NCBI GenBank assembly: GCA_965249205.1
Contig: CBDFLL010000004.1
Coordinates: 124,001-188,000, forward strand
Direction: 5' to 3'
Origin: JAQBVV01 sp965249205
GTDB lineage: Bacteria > Acidobacteriota > Vicinamibacteria > Vicinamibacterales > UBA2999
DNA length: 64,000 bases
Under the pieces are notes generated by a model. That model worked only from the letters and a program-made list of their open reading frames with translations. It did no database searches and had not been told where the DNA came from. Positions 8,257-19,678 of the stretch are shown in pieces. Every line of letters starts with the position of its first letter. Position 1 is the stretch's first letter. Position numbers and translations under genes: made by a program.

Positions 8257-8262
8257 TATACT
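8257..8262 (+). promoter_or_regulatory. Likely -10 box of hicBA
   Basis: TATACT lies 6 bases before the hicB ATG, and no Shine-Dalgarno is visible. Transcription would begin at or next to the start codon, so the mRNA may be leaderless. No good -35 is apparent. Confidence 0.4.
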
Positions 8263-8268
8263 GCCCGT

Positions 8269-8478
8269 ATGGAACTCGATGATTACAAGACCGTGCTCTA
8301 TCGGCAGGACGGTGCCTGGGTCGCGGAGATTCTTGCCATTCCAGGTTGCTACGCGCTGATGCCGACGCGCGACGCCGCATTGGGCGAGATGCGACAGGTC
8401 TTCGAGATGATTGCCGAGGAGTACCGGGAACAGGGCCGGGAGCTGCCTGTCGATACGACTGAAATCATGAATGCCTAG
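8269..8478 (+). CDS. hicB: HicB-family antitoxin
   Basis: A 69-residue protein starting MELDDYKTVLYRQDGAWVAE and continuing IPGCYALMPTRDAALGEM, the RNase-H-like partial fold of HicB/UPF0150 antitoxins. HicB binds and neutralises HicA and usually represses its own promoter. The open frame extends to an ATG at 8170, but the added residues do not look like the family and the TATACT box lies inside that extension. The gene overlaps hicA by 8 bases, a sign of translational coupling. No separate DNA-binding domain is visible, so the antitoxin is of the short type. Confidence 0.85.
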   Translation: MELDDYKTVLYRQDGAWVAEILAIPGCYALMPTRDAALGEMRQVFEMIAEEYREQGRELPVDTTEIMNA

Positions 8479-8686
8479 CGCGACTGCGCGCGAGTTTCAG
8501 CAAGTTGCGAGCCAGCTCGGATTCCTGAAGCGACGGCAGACGGGCAGTCACGAACGATGGAACCATCCAGACGGTCGCGCTGTGACGATTCCAGTGCACG
8601 GTAGCCGGACGATCGGCCCTCCGTTGTTCTACAAGATCCTCCGTCAACTTGGTCTGACGCTGAGCGAGTTCGACACCCGGCGGTGA
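8471..8686 (+). CDS. hicA: HicA-family mRNA interferase toxin
   Basis: A 71-residue double-stranded-RNA-binding-like ribonuclease. The catalytic His sits in GSHERWNHPDG, followed by VTIPVHGSRTIGPP and the C-terminal helix LRQLGLTLSEF, all typical of HicA. It degrades mRNA when freed from HicB. Gene order is antitoxin first, common outside Escherichia coli. The pair sits between two ~300-bp direct repeats, which suggests acquisition or maintenance as a cassette. Confidence 0.88.
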   Translation: MPSATAREFQQVASQLGFLKRRQTGSHERWNHPDGRAVTIPVHGSRTIGPPLFYKILRQLGLTLSEFDTRR

Positions 8687-8762
8687 CACTGGAGATTTGA
8701 ATCTCGGTTGAATCACCGATCGCGAATCGTAAATCGCCAGGATCACGAGGGCCGTGCTCCTG

Positions 8763-9072
8763 ACCTCGTCGCGGGTGGCCGCGGACGGGGCCCGGCAGTC
8801 GCCACGAGACATGAGACGTGGTACCTCCGGCGCAAACCGTAGTCAGGCGCCAGCCGCGTAGCTCGGCTTGGCCGAGTAGCGCGGCTTGGCCGCGACGCGA
8901 GGAAACAATGTGCCCTTCGTATGCGTGCGTAATCCGAGCGGAGCCGGTTTGCAGAGGAGGTGCCGCGTCTCATGTCCCGTGACTGATCTGGCGCGACTGA
9001 TCTGACCAGGGTGAGCGCGAATAGGTGTCCGCAGTCAGGACCCGCCTGGAGGTCATGAAACCGCCGCTCTAG
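8763..9072. repeat. ~300-bp repeat, copy 2, downstream of hicBA
   Basis: Direct repeat of 7810-8093. It differs mainly by an inserted ~18-base duplication (a second CTCGGCTTGGCCGAGTAG-like unit near 8860-8890) and an extra GGCGCGACTGATCT near 8990. The right end reads TGAAACCGCCGCTCTAG at 9056-9072 and stops 1 base before the CTAG that contains the stop codon of the next gene. Confidence 0.75.
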
Positions 9073-9073
9073 G

Positions 9074-10003
9074 CTAGCGCTCTTCCGTTGCCTCGATGAG
9101 CGACATCGGATCAACGCGCGCGCCGTTCAGCCGCACGCTCCAGTGCAGGTGGGGGCCGGTGACGCGTCCGGTTGCGCCGACGCGACCAAGTGTTGCGCCG
9201 ACATCGACAAGTTCCCCTTCCTCAACCGCCAGCGCCGAGAAGTGCGCGAAGATCGAATAGAGTCCCCCACCGTGGTCGAGCACGACCGTGTTGCCGGTGA
9301 AGTACAGATCGTCAGCCACAACCACCCTCCCGGACGAAGGCGCTGTCACGACCGTGCCGGTCGGGCTGCCGAAATCGATCCCGGCATGCGGACTCCGCGG
9401 CTGGCCATTGAACACGCTGCGCGACCCGAAGTTCGCCGACGGCTGCGTCGTCAGTGGCAGCACGAACGGTCGGTCCCACACGCGGGGCGTGTCGGTCTCG
9501 TAAATGCCGTTGAGCTGCGCCGCTTCGCGCACGATGCGGTCGACGACGGGTGCCGGCGGATCGACGTACTCGGGGGCAACCGTCAGCGTCCGGGTGCGAA
9601 ACTGTTTCGGCTCCACGCGTAGCGACATCTCGCGCGCCGGAGGGGGTCTGAGGTGCGGAGCCGACACCACGAGGGAGTACTCTCCTGGAGCCACATCGAG
9701 ATCAATGCCGATCAACCCCTGCCATCTCGTGCCATCCGGGGAAAGCGCCAGCGGGATGTCGCGGTCGAGCGCCGTGGCCCGCGGCGCCACTCGGCCGCAT
9801 GCGCACGTCACGTCCACCCGGATCACTTCGCCGGGCTGTATCGCGCGGCTTACCAGCGCCACGTCCATCTCTGGCGGCGCCTGTGCGGCCCCGATCCGAG
9901 CCCCGGGCAGGCCGGGAACGAGCGCAACGCAGGCCGCCGCAACGGCCACACCGGCCGGGCCGCGCCATCGCCACGGCAGCCAAACAATCGGCACTGTCTT
10001 CAT
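9074..10003 (-). CDS. Exported M23 (LytM) metallopeptidase
   Basis: A 309-residue cell-wall endopeptidase or endopeptidase-like activator. It has an N-terminal hydrophobic export segment (GVAVAAACVALVPGLPG, then AQA), an Ig-like middle domain, and a C-terminal M23 domain with the zinc ligands in SPHAGIDFGSPTG and GPHLHWSVRLNG. Both metal motifs are complete, so peptidase activity is plausible. It stands alone and convergent to the hicBA region, and its stop codon TAG lies in a CTAG abutting repeat copy 2. Confidence 0.88.
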   Translation of the reverse strand: MKTVPIVWLPWRWRGPAGVAVAAACVALVPGLPGARIGAAQAPPEMDVALVSRAIQPGEVIRVDVTCACGRVAPRATALDRDIPLALSPDGTRWQGLIGIDLDVAPGEYSLVVSAPHLRPPPAREMSLRVEPKQFRTRTLTVAPEYVDPPAPVVDRIVREAAQLNGIYETDTPRVWDRPFVLPLTTQPSANFGSRSVFNGQPRSPHAGIDFGSPTGTVVTAPSSGRVVVADDLYFTGNTVVLDHGGGLYSIFAHFSALAVEEGELVDVGATLGRVGATGRVTGPHLHWSVRLNGARVDPMSLIEATEER

Positions 10004-10275
10004 ACGACCAACCCCAGATCGGGCATGTAGGACCTTTCGATAGTGTAGCCGCTAGCGGACCCGTCCTCGTTCCCCAACAGCCCCCGCCATGATGATTGGT
10101 CGCGGATTGGTCGCGGCATCACCAGCCGGCTTCGCGGCGGGGCGCTGGAACGAACGGGAGGCGCGTTGATATAGTTGCTGAGTCGCGTTGTGGTACTCCA
10201 GCGTCGGCATCGCGCACGCGAGCTGGCTGGACAGCTACGAGACGCGAGCGTGCCACGGGGAGAAAGGAGCACGGT

Positions 10276-10995
10276 ATGGACGGGACCCACACGGCACCCG
10301 AGTCGACAGCCACCGGCTATCGAATCTCCACTGACTCCGAGTGGCTCGTGACCGGCTTCGCTCTCACCGCTTTCGCGCTGCTGCTCGTGCACTCCGTGAT
10401 CACGGTCTATCACTACCAGATCGAAGAGCTTGAGTGGATCCCCTGGCGCCAGTTGTTCGACGTCGACGAGGAGAACAACCTGCCAACGTGGTTTTCCGGA
10501 TTCCTCCTGGGAGTGACGTCGTTCTGGGTCTGGATTGCCGCCGAGGACAAACGCCGCACGTCGGATCGCTGGTGGATTCACTGGAAGGCCCTCGCGCTGG
10601 GGTTCTTTGTGCTCTCTATCGACGAGATCGCCGGACTGCACGAATCGTTCAATACGGTAACCGACGCGACGTGGGCGATTCCCGGCGGTATCCTCGCGTT
10701 GCTGGTCGGCCTCACGTTCTTCTCCTTCCTGTGGAGCCTTCCGACAGCGACGCGGAACGCCTTCTTCCTCGGTGGCTGCATCTTCGTGGGGGGCGCCGTC
10801 GGTGTGGAGATCATCGGCGCGCCCATGGACGCCGACACGATGACCTATAACCTGACCACCGTCGTCGAGGAAGGCATGGAGATGGCCGGTGTGCTCCTGT
10901 TTCTTATGGCGCTCTTGCAGTACATGTCGAGGCAACAGGGCGAGACGCACGAGATCGGCGTCACGGTTGAAGTCAAGGGCACAGCGGCTGGATAA
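10276..10995 (+). CDS. Multi-pass membrane protein of unknown function
   Basis: A 239-residue protein with about six hydrophobic segments, including TGFALTAFALLLVHSVITVY, a SFWVWIA segment, GFFVLSIDEIAGLHE, ILALLVGLTFFSFLW, FLGGCIFVGGAVGVEIIG and GVLLFLMALLQYM. The acidic/His motif SIDEIAGLHE inside a membrane helix and the polar EEGMEM near the end stand out and may bind metal or a ligand; this is inference. The ATG at 10276 is preceded by GAAAGGAG, a good ribosome binding site; the longer open frame from 10096 lacks one. No family recognised. Confidence 0.75.
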   Translation: MDGTHTAPESTATGYRISTDSEWLVTGFALTAFALLLVHSVITVYHYQIEELEWIPWRQLFDVDEENNLPTWFSGFLLGVTSFWVWIAAEDKRRTSDRWWIHWKALALGFFVLSIDEIAGLHESFNTVTDATWAIPGGILALLVGLTFFSFLWSLPTATRNAFFLGGCIFVGGAVGVEIIGAPMDADTMTYNLTTVVEEGMEMAGVLLFLMALLQYMSRQQGETHEIGVTVEVKGTAAG

Positions 10996-11131
10996 CCTGG
11001 CAACCAGACGCAACTTTCGTTAGTTGATCGCTTTTCTGGCTTTGCTCTTGGAAGCGCATCAGCGCTGTGGTAGGCTCACGCCTTTGCTGCGCGGATCTTA
11101 GCGGCGGCAATTCATTACAGTCTTACGAACG

Positions 11132-12085
11132 ATGAAACCTTCAGGGCGATACACGATTCTTGTGGCCAGTCGCAGCACCGGCAGCGTGCACCGGGCGACG
11201 GTACCCGTACGCCCCCTCGCGATCGCCATCTGTGTGGTGATGGCCGCGCCGATCCTCGTCGGCATGGGCGCGGCATGGAAGGCATATAGCAACGGCGCGG
11301 ATCTGCGAGCCAGCCAAGCAACGCTTGAACTCGAGAACGAGAACTACCGGCAGGCCACCGAAGCACTTGCCAGCCAGATCGGGGAGCTCCAGTTGGCGAT
11401 TGCCGATCTGGGCGACCGCTCGGATCTGGACCCGAACCTCGCGCGGGCCATGGACCGTCTGCCGACGATCGTGAAAACGAGCGCCATGGGCGGTGCGGTA
11501 CCGGCCGTGAGGTCAACGGCGGCCGGAGGCTCACAGTCCGACCCTGGCTACGCCCGCACGCTCTCCGCATTGGCGTCCCCGGCCGACACATTTGGCCTGT
11601 TGCGCGTGTTGCTCGAAGGCTTGAACAGCAGCCTCACCGTGGTCTCCGACGCGGTCGAGCAGCGAAACGCGCTGGCCGACGCCACGCCGTCGATGTGGCC
11701 CTCCATCGGCTGGCTCTCGTCGACCATGGGAATGCGGAAAGATCCAATCACCGGCGGCGCCGAGTATCACTCCGGCCTCGATATTGCCAGCGAGCGAGGG
11801 AACCCGGTGTTCGCGACCGCCGCGGGAACAGTCAGGCATGTCGGTCGGCGAGGCAACTACGGGAACCTGATTGTGATTGACCACGGCTTTGGCCTCGAAA
11901 CACGCTACGGGCACCTGCTCACGTACCTCGTCACGCCTGGTACGAAGGTGAGCCGGGGCGACGTCATCGCACAGGTCGGTGCCACCGGACGGGCAACGGG
12001 CTATCACTTGCATTACGAAGTGGTCGCAAACGATCGCCTGATCAATCCTCTCGCGCTCCTCACTCAGAAACCGCTCGCCCGGTAA
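11132..12085 (+). CDS. Membrane-anchored M23 peptidase with coiled coil
   Basis: A 317-residue protein. Residues 27-48 are a signal anchor (PLAIAICVVMAAPILVGMG), about 60-95 are a predicted coiled coil (LELENENYRQATEALASQ), and about 190-310 are an M23 domain with YHSGLDIASERG and TGYHLHYEV as metal ligands. The layout matches MepM/NlpD-like periplasmic factors that cut peptidoglycan or activate amidases. It lies directly upstream of secA but has its own spacing (112 bases) and a separate promoter follows. Confidence 0.88.
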   Translation: MKPSGRYTILVASRSTGSVHRATVPVRPLAIAICVVMAAPILVGMGAAWKAYSNGADLRASQATLELENENYRQATEALASQIGELQLAIADLGDRSDLDPNLARAMDRLPTIVKTSAMGGAVPAVRSTAAGGSQSDPGYARTLSALASPADTFGLLRVLLEGLNSSLTVVSDAVEQRNALADATPSMWPSIGWLSSTMGMRKDPITGGAEYHSGLDIASERGNPVFATAAGTVRHVGRRGNYGNLIVIDHGFGLETRYGHLLTYLVTPGTKVSRGDVIAQVGATGRATGYHLHYEVVANDRLINPLALLTQKPLAR

Positions 12086-12115
12086 GCCCTAAGTCCCTGA
12101 CATCGTGTGGTTTCC

Positions 12116-12144
12116 TTGCCGATCAGTGGCCCCACGGCTACAAT
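12116..12144 (+). promoter_or_regulatory. Sigma-70-type promoter of secA
   Basis: TTGCCG (12116-12121) and TACAAT (12139-12144) are separated by exactly 17 bases. Transcription would start near 12151, giving a leader of about 47 bases before secA. Confidence 0.55.
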
Positions 12145-12197
12145 CGGGGGATATCTGTCGCGCGGGTCGGCTAACTTAGGCGCCTCCGCCACCACTC

Positions 12198-15131
<2,934 letters not shown>

Positions 15132-15140
15132 GGGCGTGCC

Positions 15141-16664
15141 ATGAATCTGAAAACGGACGACCTGACACTCACCCCCGCCGCTGCGAAAATCGAGACCGCC
15201 CTGACCTTCGATGACGTCCTGCTCGTGCCGCAGCATTCGACCGTGCTGCCAACCCAGGTCGACGTCTCAACGTGGCTGACTCGCAACATCCGGTTGCACG
15301 TGCCGTTTCTCAGCGCCGCCATGGACACTGTCACGGAATCCGAGCTGGCGGTGGCGATGGCACAACAGGGCGGCCTTGGTGTGATTCACAAGAACCTGTC
15401 CATCGAAGAGCAGGCGGCTGAGGTCGATCGCGTGAAGCGGTCTGAGAGCGGCATGATCGTGAACCCGATCACGCTCTGCCCCACGAACCGGATCTACGAG
15501 GCGCTCGAGCTGATGAAGACGTATCGCATCTCGGGCGTGCCGATCACCGAGGACGGCACCCGCGAAGGTCGTCTTGTCGGCATCCTGACCAACCGGGATC
15601 TGCGATTCGAAACCAATGTGGATCGCCCCATCGACGAGGTGATGACCAAGACACCCCTGTTCACGGTGCCCGTCGGCACGACGCTCGACGAGTCGCGAGA
15701 GATCCTGCACCGGCACAAGGTCGAAAAACTGCTTGTGGTCGACAAGGACTACCGGCTGAAGGGCCTCATCACCGTCAAGGACATCCAGAAGCAGATCAAG
15801 TACCCGAACGCCTGCAAGGATACCCTTGGCCGATTGCGCTGTGGCGCGGCCATCGGCGTGTCCAAGGATGGGTTCGAACGCGCCACGGCGCTGGCGAGCG
15901 CCAGCGTGGATGTGCTCGTCATCGACACGGCCCACGGCCACTCACAGAGCGTGATCGACATGGTGGCGCGCATGCGGCGGGAGTTCCCGGACACCGACCT
16001 GGTGGCGGGCAACGTCGCCACGCCGGAGGCGACCACCGCCCTCATCGACGCTGGCGTAGACGCCGTGAAAGTCGGGATCGGCGCTGGCTCTATTTGCACG
16101 ACCCGCGTGGTCGCCGGCATCGGCGTACCGATGGTCAGTTCCCTCATGGAGTGCTCGAGGGTTGCGGCAACGCGCAACATCCCGATCGTTGCCGACGGCG
16201 GCATCCGCTACTCGGGCGATATCGTCAAGGCGCTCGCGGTGGGTGCGAGCTGCACGATGATCGGTAATCTCTTCGCCGGCACGGACGAGAGTCCGGGCGA
16301 GCTGATTCTGTTCCAGGGCCGCAGCTACAAGGAATACCGTGGCATGGGATCCATCGGCGCGATGCGTCGCGGCAGCCGAGAGCGGTACTTCCAGGACGAG
16401 TTTGATCTCGAGGGGGGACGCGCAGTCGAGAAGCTTGTCCCGGAAGGCATCGAGGGACGCGTCGCGCACAAGGGCAGCGTGGCGGCCATGATTCATCAAC
16501 TCGCTGGTGGACTGCGCGCTGGGATGGGCTACTGCGGTAGCGGGACGATCACGGACTTGCAGCGCAAAGCCAAACTGATTCGCATCACGGCAGCGGGTGC
16601 CCGCGAGAGCCACGTGCACGACGTCACCATCACGAAGGAAGCCCCGAACTATCGCATGGAGTAG
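15141..16664 (+). CDS. guaB: Inosine-5'-monophosphate dehydrogenase GuaB
   Basis: A 507-residue enzyme converting IMP to XMP with NAD, the committed step of GMP synthesis. Residues about 20-100 start the barrel (LTFDDVLLVPQHS), about 110-225 hold two CBS domains, and the active-site loop with the catalytic Cys is GIGAGSICTTRVVAGIG. The IMP-binding MGSIGAMRRGSRERYF and flap are present. Full length and intact. The start ATG follows the secA stop by 9 bases. Confidence 0.97.
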   Translation: MNLKTDDLTLTPAAAKIETALTFDDVLLVPQHSTVLPTQVDVSTWLTRNIRLHVPFLSAAMDTVTESELAVAMAQQGGLGVIHKNLSIEEQAAEVDRVKRSESGMIVNPITLCPTNRIYEALELMKTYRISGVPITEDGTREGRLVGILTNRDLRFETNVDRPIDEVMTKTPLFTVPVGTTLDESREILHRHKVEKLLVVDKDYRLKGLITVKDIQKQIKYPNACKDTLGRLRCGAAIGVSKDGFERATALASASVDVLVIDTAHGHSQSVIDMVARMRREFPDTDLVAGNVATPEATTALIDAGVDAVKVGIGAGSICTTRVVAGIGVPMVSSLMECSRVAATRNIPIVADGGIRYSGDIVKALAVGASCTMIGNLFAGTDESPGELILFQGRSYKEYRGMGSIGAMRRGSRERYFQDEFDLEGGRAVEKLVPEGIEGRVAHKGSVAAMIHQLAGGLRAGMGYCGSGTITDLQRKAKLIRITAAGARESHVHDVTITKEAPNYRME

Positions 16665-16667
16665 GGC

Positions 16668-17093
16668 TCAGGGGCGGGCTGTTACCGTGATCCGTCGTGT
16701 CGTGTCGCCTGTGAATGCCATCTCGACCTCGATCGCTCCCGGTGTCGTGTGCGTCAGACGATCCGGCCATTCGATCGCCAGCACGCCAGCAGCCACACGC
16801 GCCTCCTCCAAACCAAGGTCCTCGGTCGCGGTACGGTCCAGGCGATAGAAATCGGCGTGATAGAGGGCCAAGCGCCCCCCCTGATACTCGTGGACCAACG
16901 TAAACGTGGGGCTGCTCACCGTCTCGGGATCGATACCTAACCCGGCGGCAAGCCCCCGCACGAAGGCGGTCTTGCCGGCACCCAGGTCGCCTGACAGCCG
17001 CACGACGTCCCCTGGCTTGAGCCGCGCCGCCAGGCCGCGCGCCACCGCCAGTGTCTCGTCCTCTGAGTAGGTCTCAACACTCGTCACGACCAA
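16668..17093 (-). CDS. tsaE: tRNA t6A biosynthesis ATPase TsaE
   Basis: A 141-residue P-loop protein (GDLGAGKTAFVRGLAAGLGI, then SSPTFTLVHEYQGG and HADFYRL) required with TsaB, TsaC and TsaD for N6-threonylcarbamoyladenosine at position 37 of ANN-decoding tRNAs. It lies 15 bases downstream of nnrD on the same strand, the common bacterial nnrD-tsaE pairing, and converges on guaB with 3 bases between the stops. Confidence 0.95.
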   Translation of the reverse strand: MVVTSVETYSEDETLAVARGLAARLKPGDVVRLSGDLGAGKTAFVRGLAAGLGIDPETVSSPTFTLVHEYQGGRLALYHADFYRLDRTATEDLGLEEARVAAGVLAIEWPDRLTHTTPGAIEVEMAFTGDTTRRITVTARP

Positions 17094-17108
17094 CGCGCGA
17101 CCCCAGGC

Positions 17109-18671
17109 TCAGGCCTCCTCACCGCCAGCCAACTCCTTGAGCGCGAGGCCCAGACACGTCACCAGGTCGGTCGCGATCATCGCGACCGCACCATGCCGGT
17201 CCTCAGCCAGGTCCCCCGCCGCTCCGTGCAGGAACACCGCCAGCAGGCACGCCGCCTCGGCGTCCAGCAACTGCGCCAACCACGCGGCGAGCATGCCTGT
17301 GAGCACGTCGCCGGTGCCGCCGGTGGCCATGCCAGCGTTGCCCGTGGGGTTGATGAACACGCGCCCCTCCGGTGTCGCAATGATCGTGCGATGCCCTTTG
17401 AGCACCACGTACACCCGCCTGGTGGCTGCGAAATCCGTCGCGATCTGAATACGATTGGCCTGGACGTCATCGACTGACACGCCAGCCAGGCGGGCCATCT
17501 CACCAGGGTGCGGTGTGATGATCACGACGCGTTCGTCTCGGCCCTCGAGCGCCGATGGATCGTCGGCGAGCACCGTGAGCGCGTCCGCATCGAGCACGAG
17601 CGGGACCGTGGCCCGGTCAAGGAGACCACGTACGAAGTCGGCGACCGCCGGACCACGACCCAGTCCGGGCCCGCAAGCAATCACATCGTGCCGCAACGCG
17701 AGCAACGTCTCAAGGGCCGCGGCCACGACTGTACCGTCGCTGGACTCGGCCAACGCTTCGGTCATGACCTCTGGTGTCATCGATGCCACGACGGGCTGGC
17801 ATCCTGCGGGCGTCGCCACGGTGACCAGGCCTGCGCCTGAACGGAGCGCGCCAACGGCGGCCAGGTAGGCTGCGCCGGACTTCCCCCGTGATCCAGCCAC
17901 GACCGTCACGCGCCCGAAGTCGCCCTTGTGTGACTCCGCCGCGCGAGGCTCGACGAGTATGCGCACCTGTTCCGGTGTGAGGAGATCGTTCCGCGGTCCG
18001 TCCAGGCCCTCCAGGACATCTGGAGGAATGCCGATGTCGGCAATCACGACATCCCCGGCGTACGGCTCACCCGGTGGCAACACAAGCGGCAACTTCGGCG
18101 CCGCCAGCGTTACGGTCATCGACGCATCGATGCAATCACCGACCAGACGTACCGTATCCGCCGACATGCCACTCGGCAGGTCGATCGACACGACGGGAAT
18201 GCCGGAGGCATTGATGTCTGCAACGACCGTTTCCATCATGCCGCCGAGCGCTGATCTCAGGCCGGTGCCAAACATGGCATCCACGAGCAAACTGCACTGC
18301 GAGATCTCTGAAAAGTGGAGTTCCCAGGTCTGCTCGTCGGCGACCTCCACCACCGTGACACCAAGGCGGCCGAGAATGTCGAGATTGGTCCGCGCATCGC
18401 CGCGTACGTCGACGACGTTCCCGATGACGAACACCGTCGCATCAACACCGCGCTGAATCAGCGTGCGCGCCACGACGAAACCGTCGCCGCCATTGTTGCC
18501 CTTGCCGCACAGAATCCCGATCCGCTCGTTCAGCTGGGATTCATAGGCGGCCTCAATCGCGGCCACGACCTGTCGCCCGGCGTTCTCCATCAGCACGAGC
18601 GACGGAATGCCCACCTCGTCGATGGTGCACCGATCGGCTTCGCGCATCTGCGCGGCGTTGAGAATGCGCAT
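17109..18671 (-). CDS. nnrD: Bifunctional NAD(P)H-hydrate epimerase/dehydratase
   Basis: A 520-residue metabolite-repair enzyme. The N-terminal YjeF-type epimerase domain (residues 1-215) shows AAQMREADRCTIDE and the NNGGDGFVVAR phosphate loop. The C-terminal ADP/ATP-dependent NAD(P)HX dehydratase (about 235-515) shows GSRGKSGAAYLAA, ACGPGLGRG and NPTGNAGMATGGTGDVLTG. It repairs hydrated NAD(P)H. ATG at 18671 is preferred to the GTG one codon earlier. It is divergent from the class IV aminotransferase, with 81 bases between the starts. Confidence 0.95.
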   Translation of the reverse strand: MRILNAAQMREADRCTIDEVGIPSLVLMENAGRQVVAAIEAAYESQLNERIGILCGKGNNGGDGFVVARTLIQRGVDATVFVIGNVVDVRGDARTNLDILGRLGVTVVEVADEQTWELHFSEISQCSLLVDAMFGTGLRSALGGMMETVVADINASGIPVVSIDLPSGMSADTVRLVGDCIDASMTVTLAAPKLPLVLPPGEPYAGDVVIADIGIPPDVLEGLDGPRNDLLTPEQVRILVEPRAAESHKGDFGRVTVVAGSRGKSGAAYLAAVGALRSGAGLVTVATPAGCQPVVASMTPEVMTEALAESSDGTVVAAALETLLALRHDVIACGPGLGRGPAVADFVRGLLDRATVPLVLDADALTVLADDPSALEGRDERVVIITPHPGEMARLAGVSVDDVQANRIQIATDFAATRRVYVVLKGHRTIIATPEGRVFINPTGNAGMATGGTGDVLTGMLAAWLAQLLDAEAACLLAVFLHGAAGDLAEDRHGAVAMIATDLVTCLGLALKELAGGEEA

Positions 18672-18752
18672 CACGGATTCGACCGATTCAGACTATCCGC
18701 TGTAGTACACTTCACGCAACCACGCCGTAGCTCCAGCCACCAACTATTTACT

Positions 18753-19631
18753 ATGTCAGCGACCGTGAACGTCAATGGCCGCATCACGAGTGACCGCGAT
18801 GCGGTGGTCTCCGTCTTCGATCATGGCCTCCTCTATGGTGAGGGCATCTACGAGACGCTCCGAACCTACGATGGCCGTGTGTTTCTCTATGAGCGGCACA
18901 TGCGGCGGCTCCGTAACTCGGCCAGAATGATCGACCTCGCGCTCCCATTCTCCGACGCCGACATGGCATCGCAGATCCAGGACACGACGGCCGCTGCCGA
19001 CCTCGGCGGAGGCGAGGCCCAGATCCGTGTCCTGGTGACGCGCGGCGTCGGGGACCTCACCTACGATCTCGAGGCGACGCCAGTCCCGTCGGTCATCATC
19101 ATCGTAAAGACGCAGGTCGACCCCGCTCCTGAGGCGTACCAACTGGGCGTCGGTGTCGTCATCGTCGATGTGGTCCGAAACCATCCAGACACCGTGAACC
19201 CGATGATCAAGAGCAACAACCTGCTCAACAGTGCGCTCGCGGCGCAACAGGCGATCCGGCGCGGCGCGTTCGAAGGGCTCATGCGGAACTACCGCGGAGA
19301 CCTGAGCGAGTGCAGCACGGCCAACGTGTTTATCGTCAAGGATGGCGCCGCGCTGACTCCCCCGCTCACGTCTGGACTGCTCCCTGGGATTACGCGTGAA
19401 TTTCTCTTCGACGTTGGCAAAGAGATCGGTGTGGATGTGCGCGAAGTGGTGTTGCGCGACGATGATCTGTTCTCAGCCGATGAAGCCTTCCTGACCAGCA
19501 CCACCCGCGAAGCCGTGCCGATCGTCACTGTGGACGAGCGTGCGATCGGCGACGGTCGTCCGGGACCGATCACGCATGCGCTACTATCCGGATTTCGCCG
19601 ACACGCGCACGCCGATCAGCCCTGCGTCTAG
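18753..19631 (+). CDS. Class IV PLP aminotransferase (branched-chain or D-amino-acid type)
   Basis: A 292-residue fold-type IV PLP enzyme: FDHGLLYGEGIYETLRTYDG at the N-terminus, the PLP lysine in NPMIKSNNLLNSALAAQ, and YRGDLSECSTANVFIVKDG plus FLTSTTREAVPIV near the C-terminus. This pattern fits branched-chain aminotransferase (IlvE-like), D-amino-acid aminotransferase or aminodeoxychorismate lyase; sequence alone does not separate them. The open frame extends far upstream to 18315 antisense to nnrD, but the homologous part begins at the ATG at 18753. Confidence 0.88.
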   Translation: MSATVNVNGRITSDRDAVVSVFDHGLLYGEGIYETLRTYDGRVFLYERHMRRLRNSARMIDLALPFSDADMASQIQDTTAAADLGGGEAQIRVLVTRGVGDLTYDLEATPVPSVIIIVKTQVDPAPEAYQLGVGVVIVDVVRNHPDTVNPMIKSNNLLNSALAAQQAIRRGAFEGLMRNYRGDLSECSTANVFIVKDGAALTPPLTSGLLPGITREFLFDVGKEIGVDVREVVLRDDDLFSADEAFLTSTTREAVPIVTVDERAIGDGRPGPITHALLSGFRRHAHADQPCV

Positions 19632-19678
19632 AACCCCTTTGCCCGATCGGCTACTGGCCATGAGGCGTGGCGAGAGCA

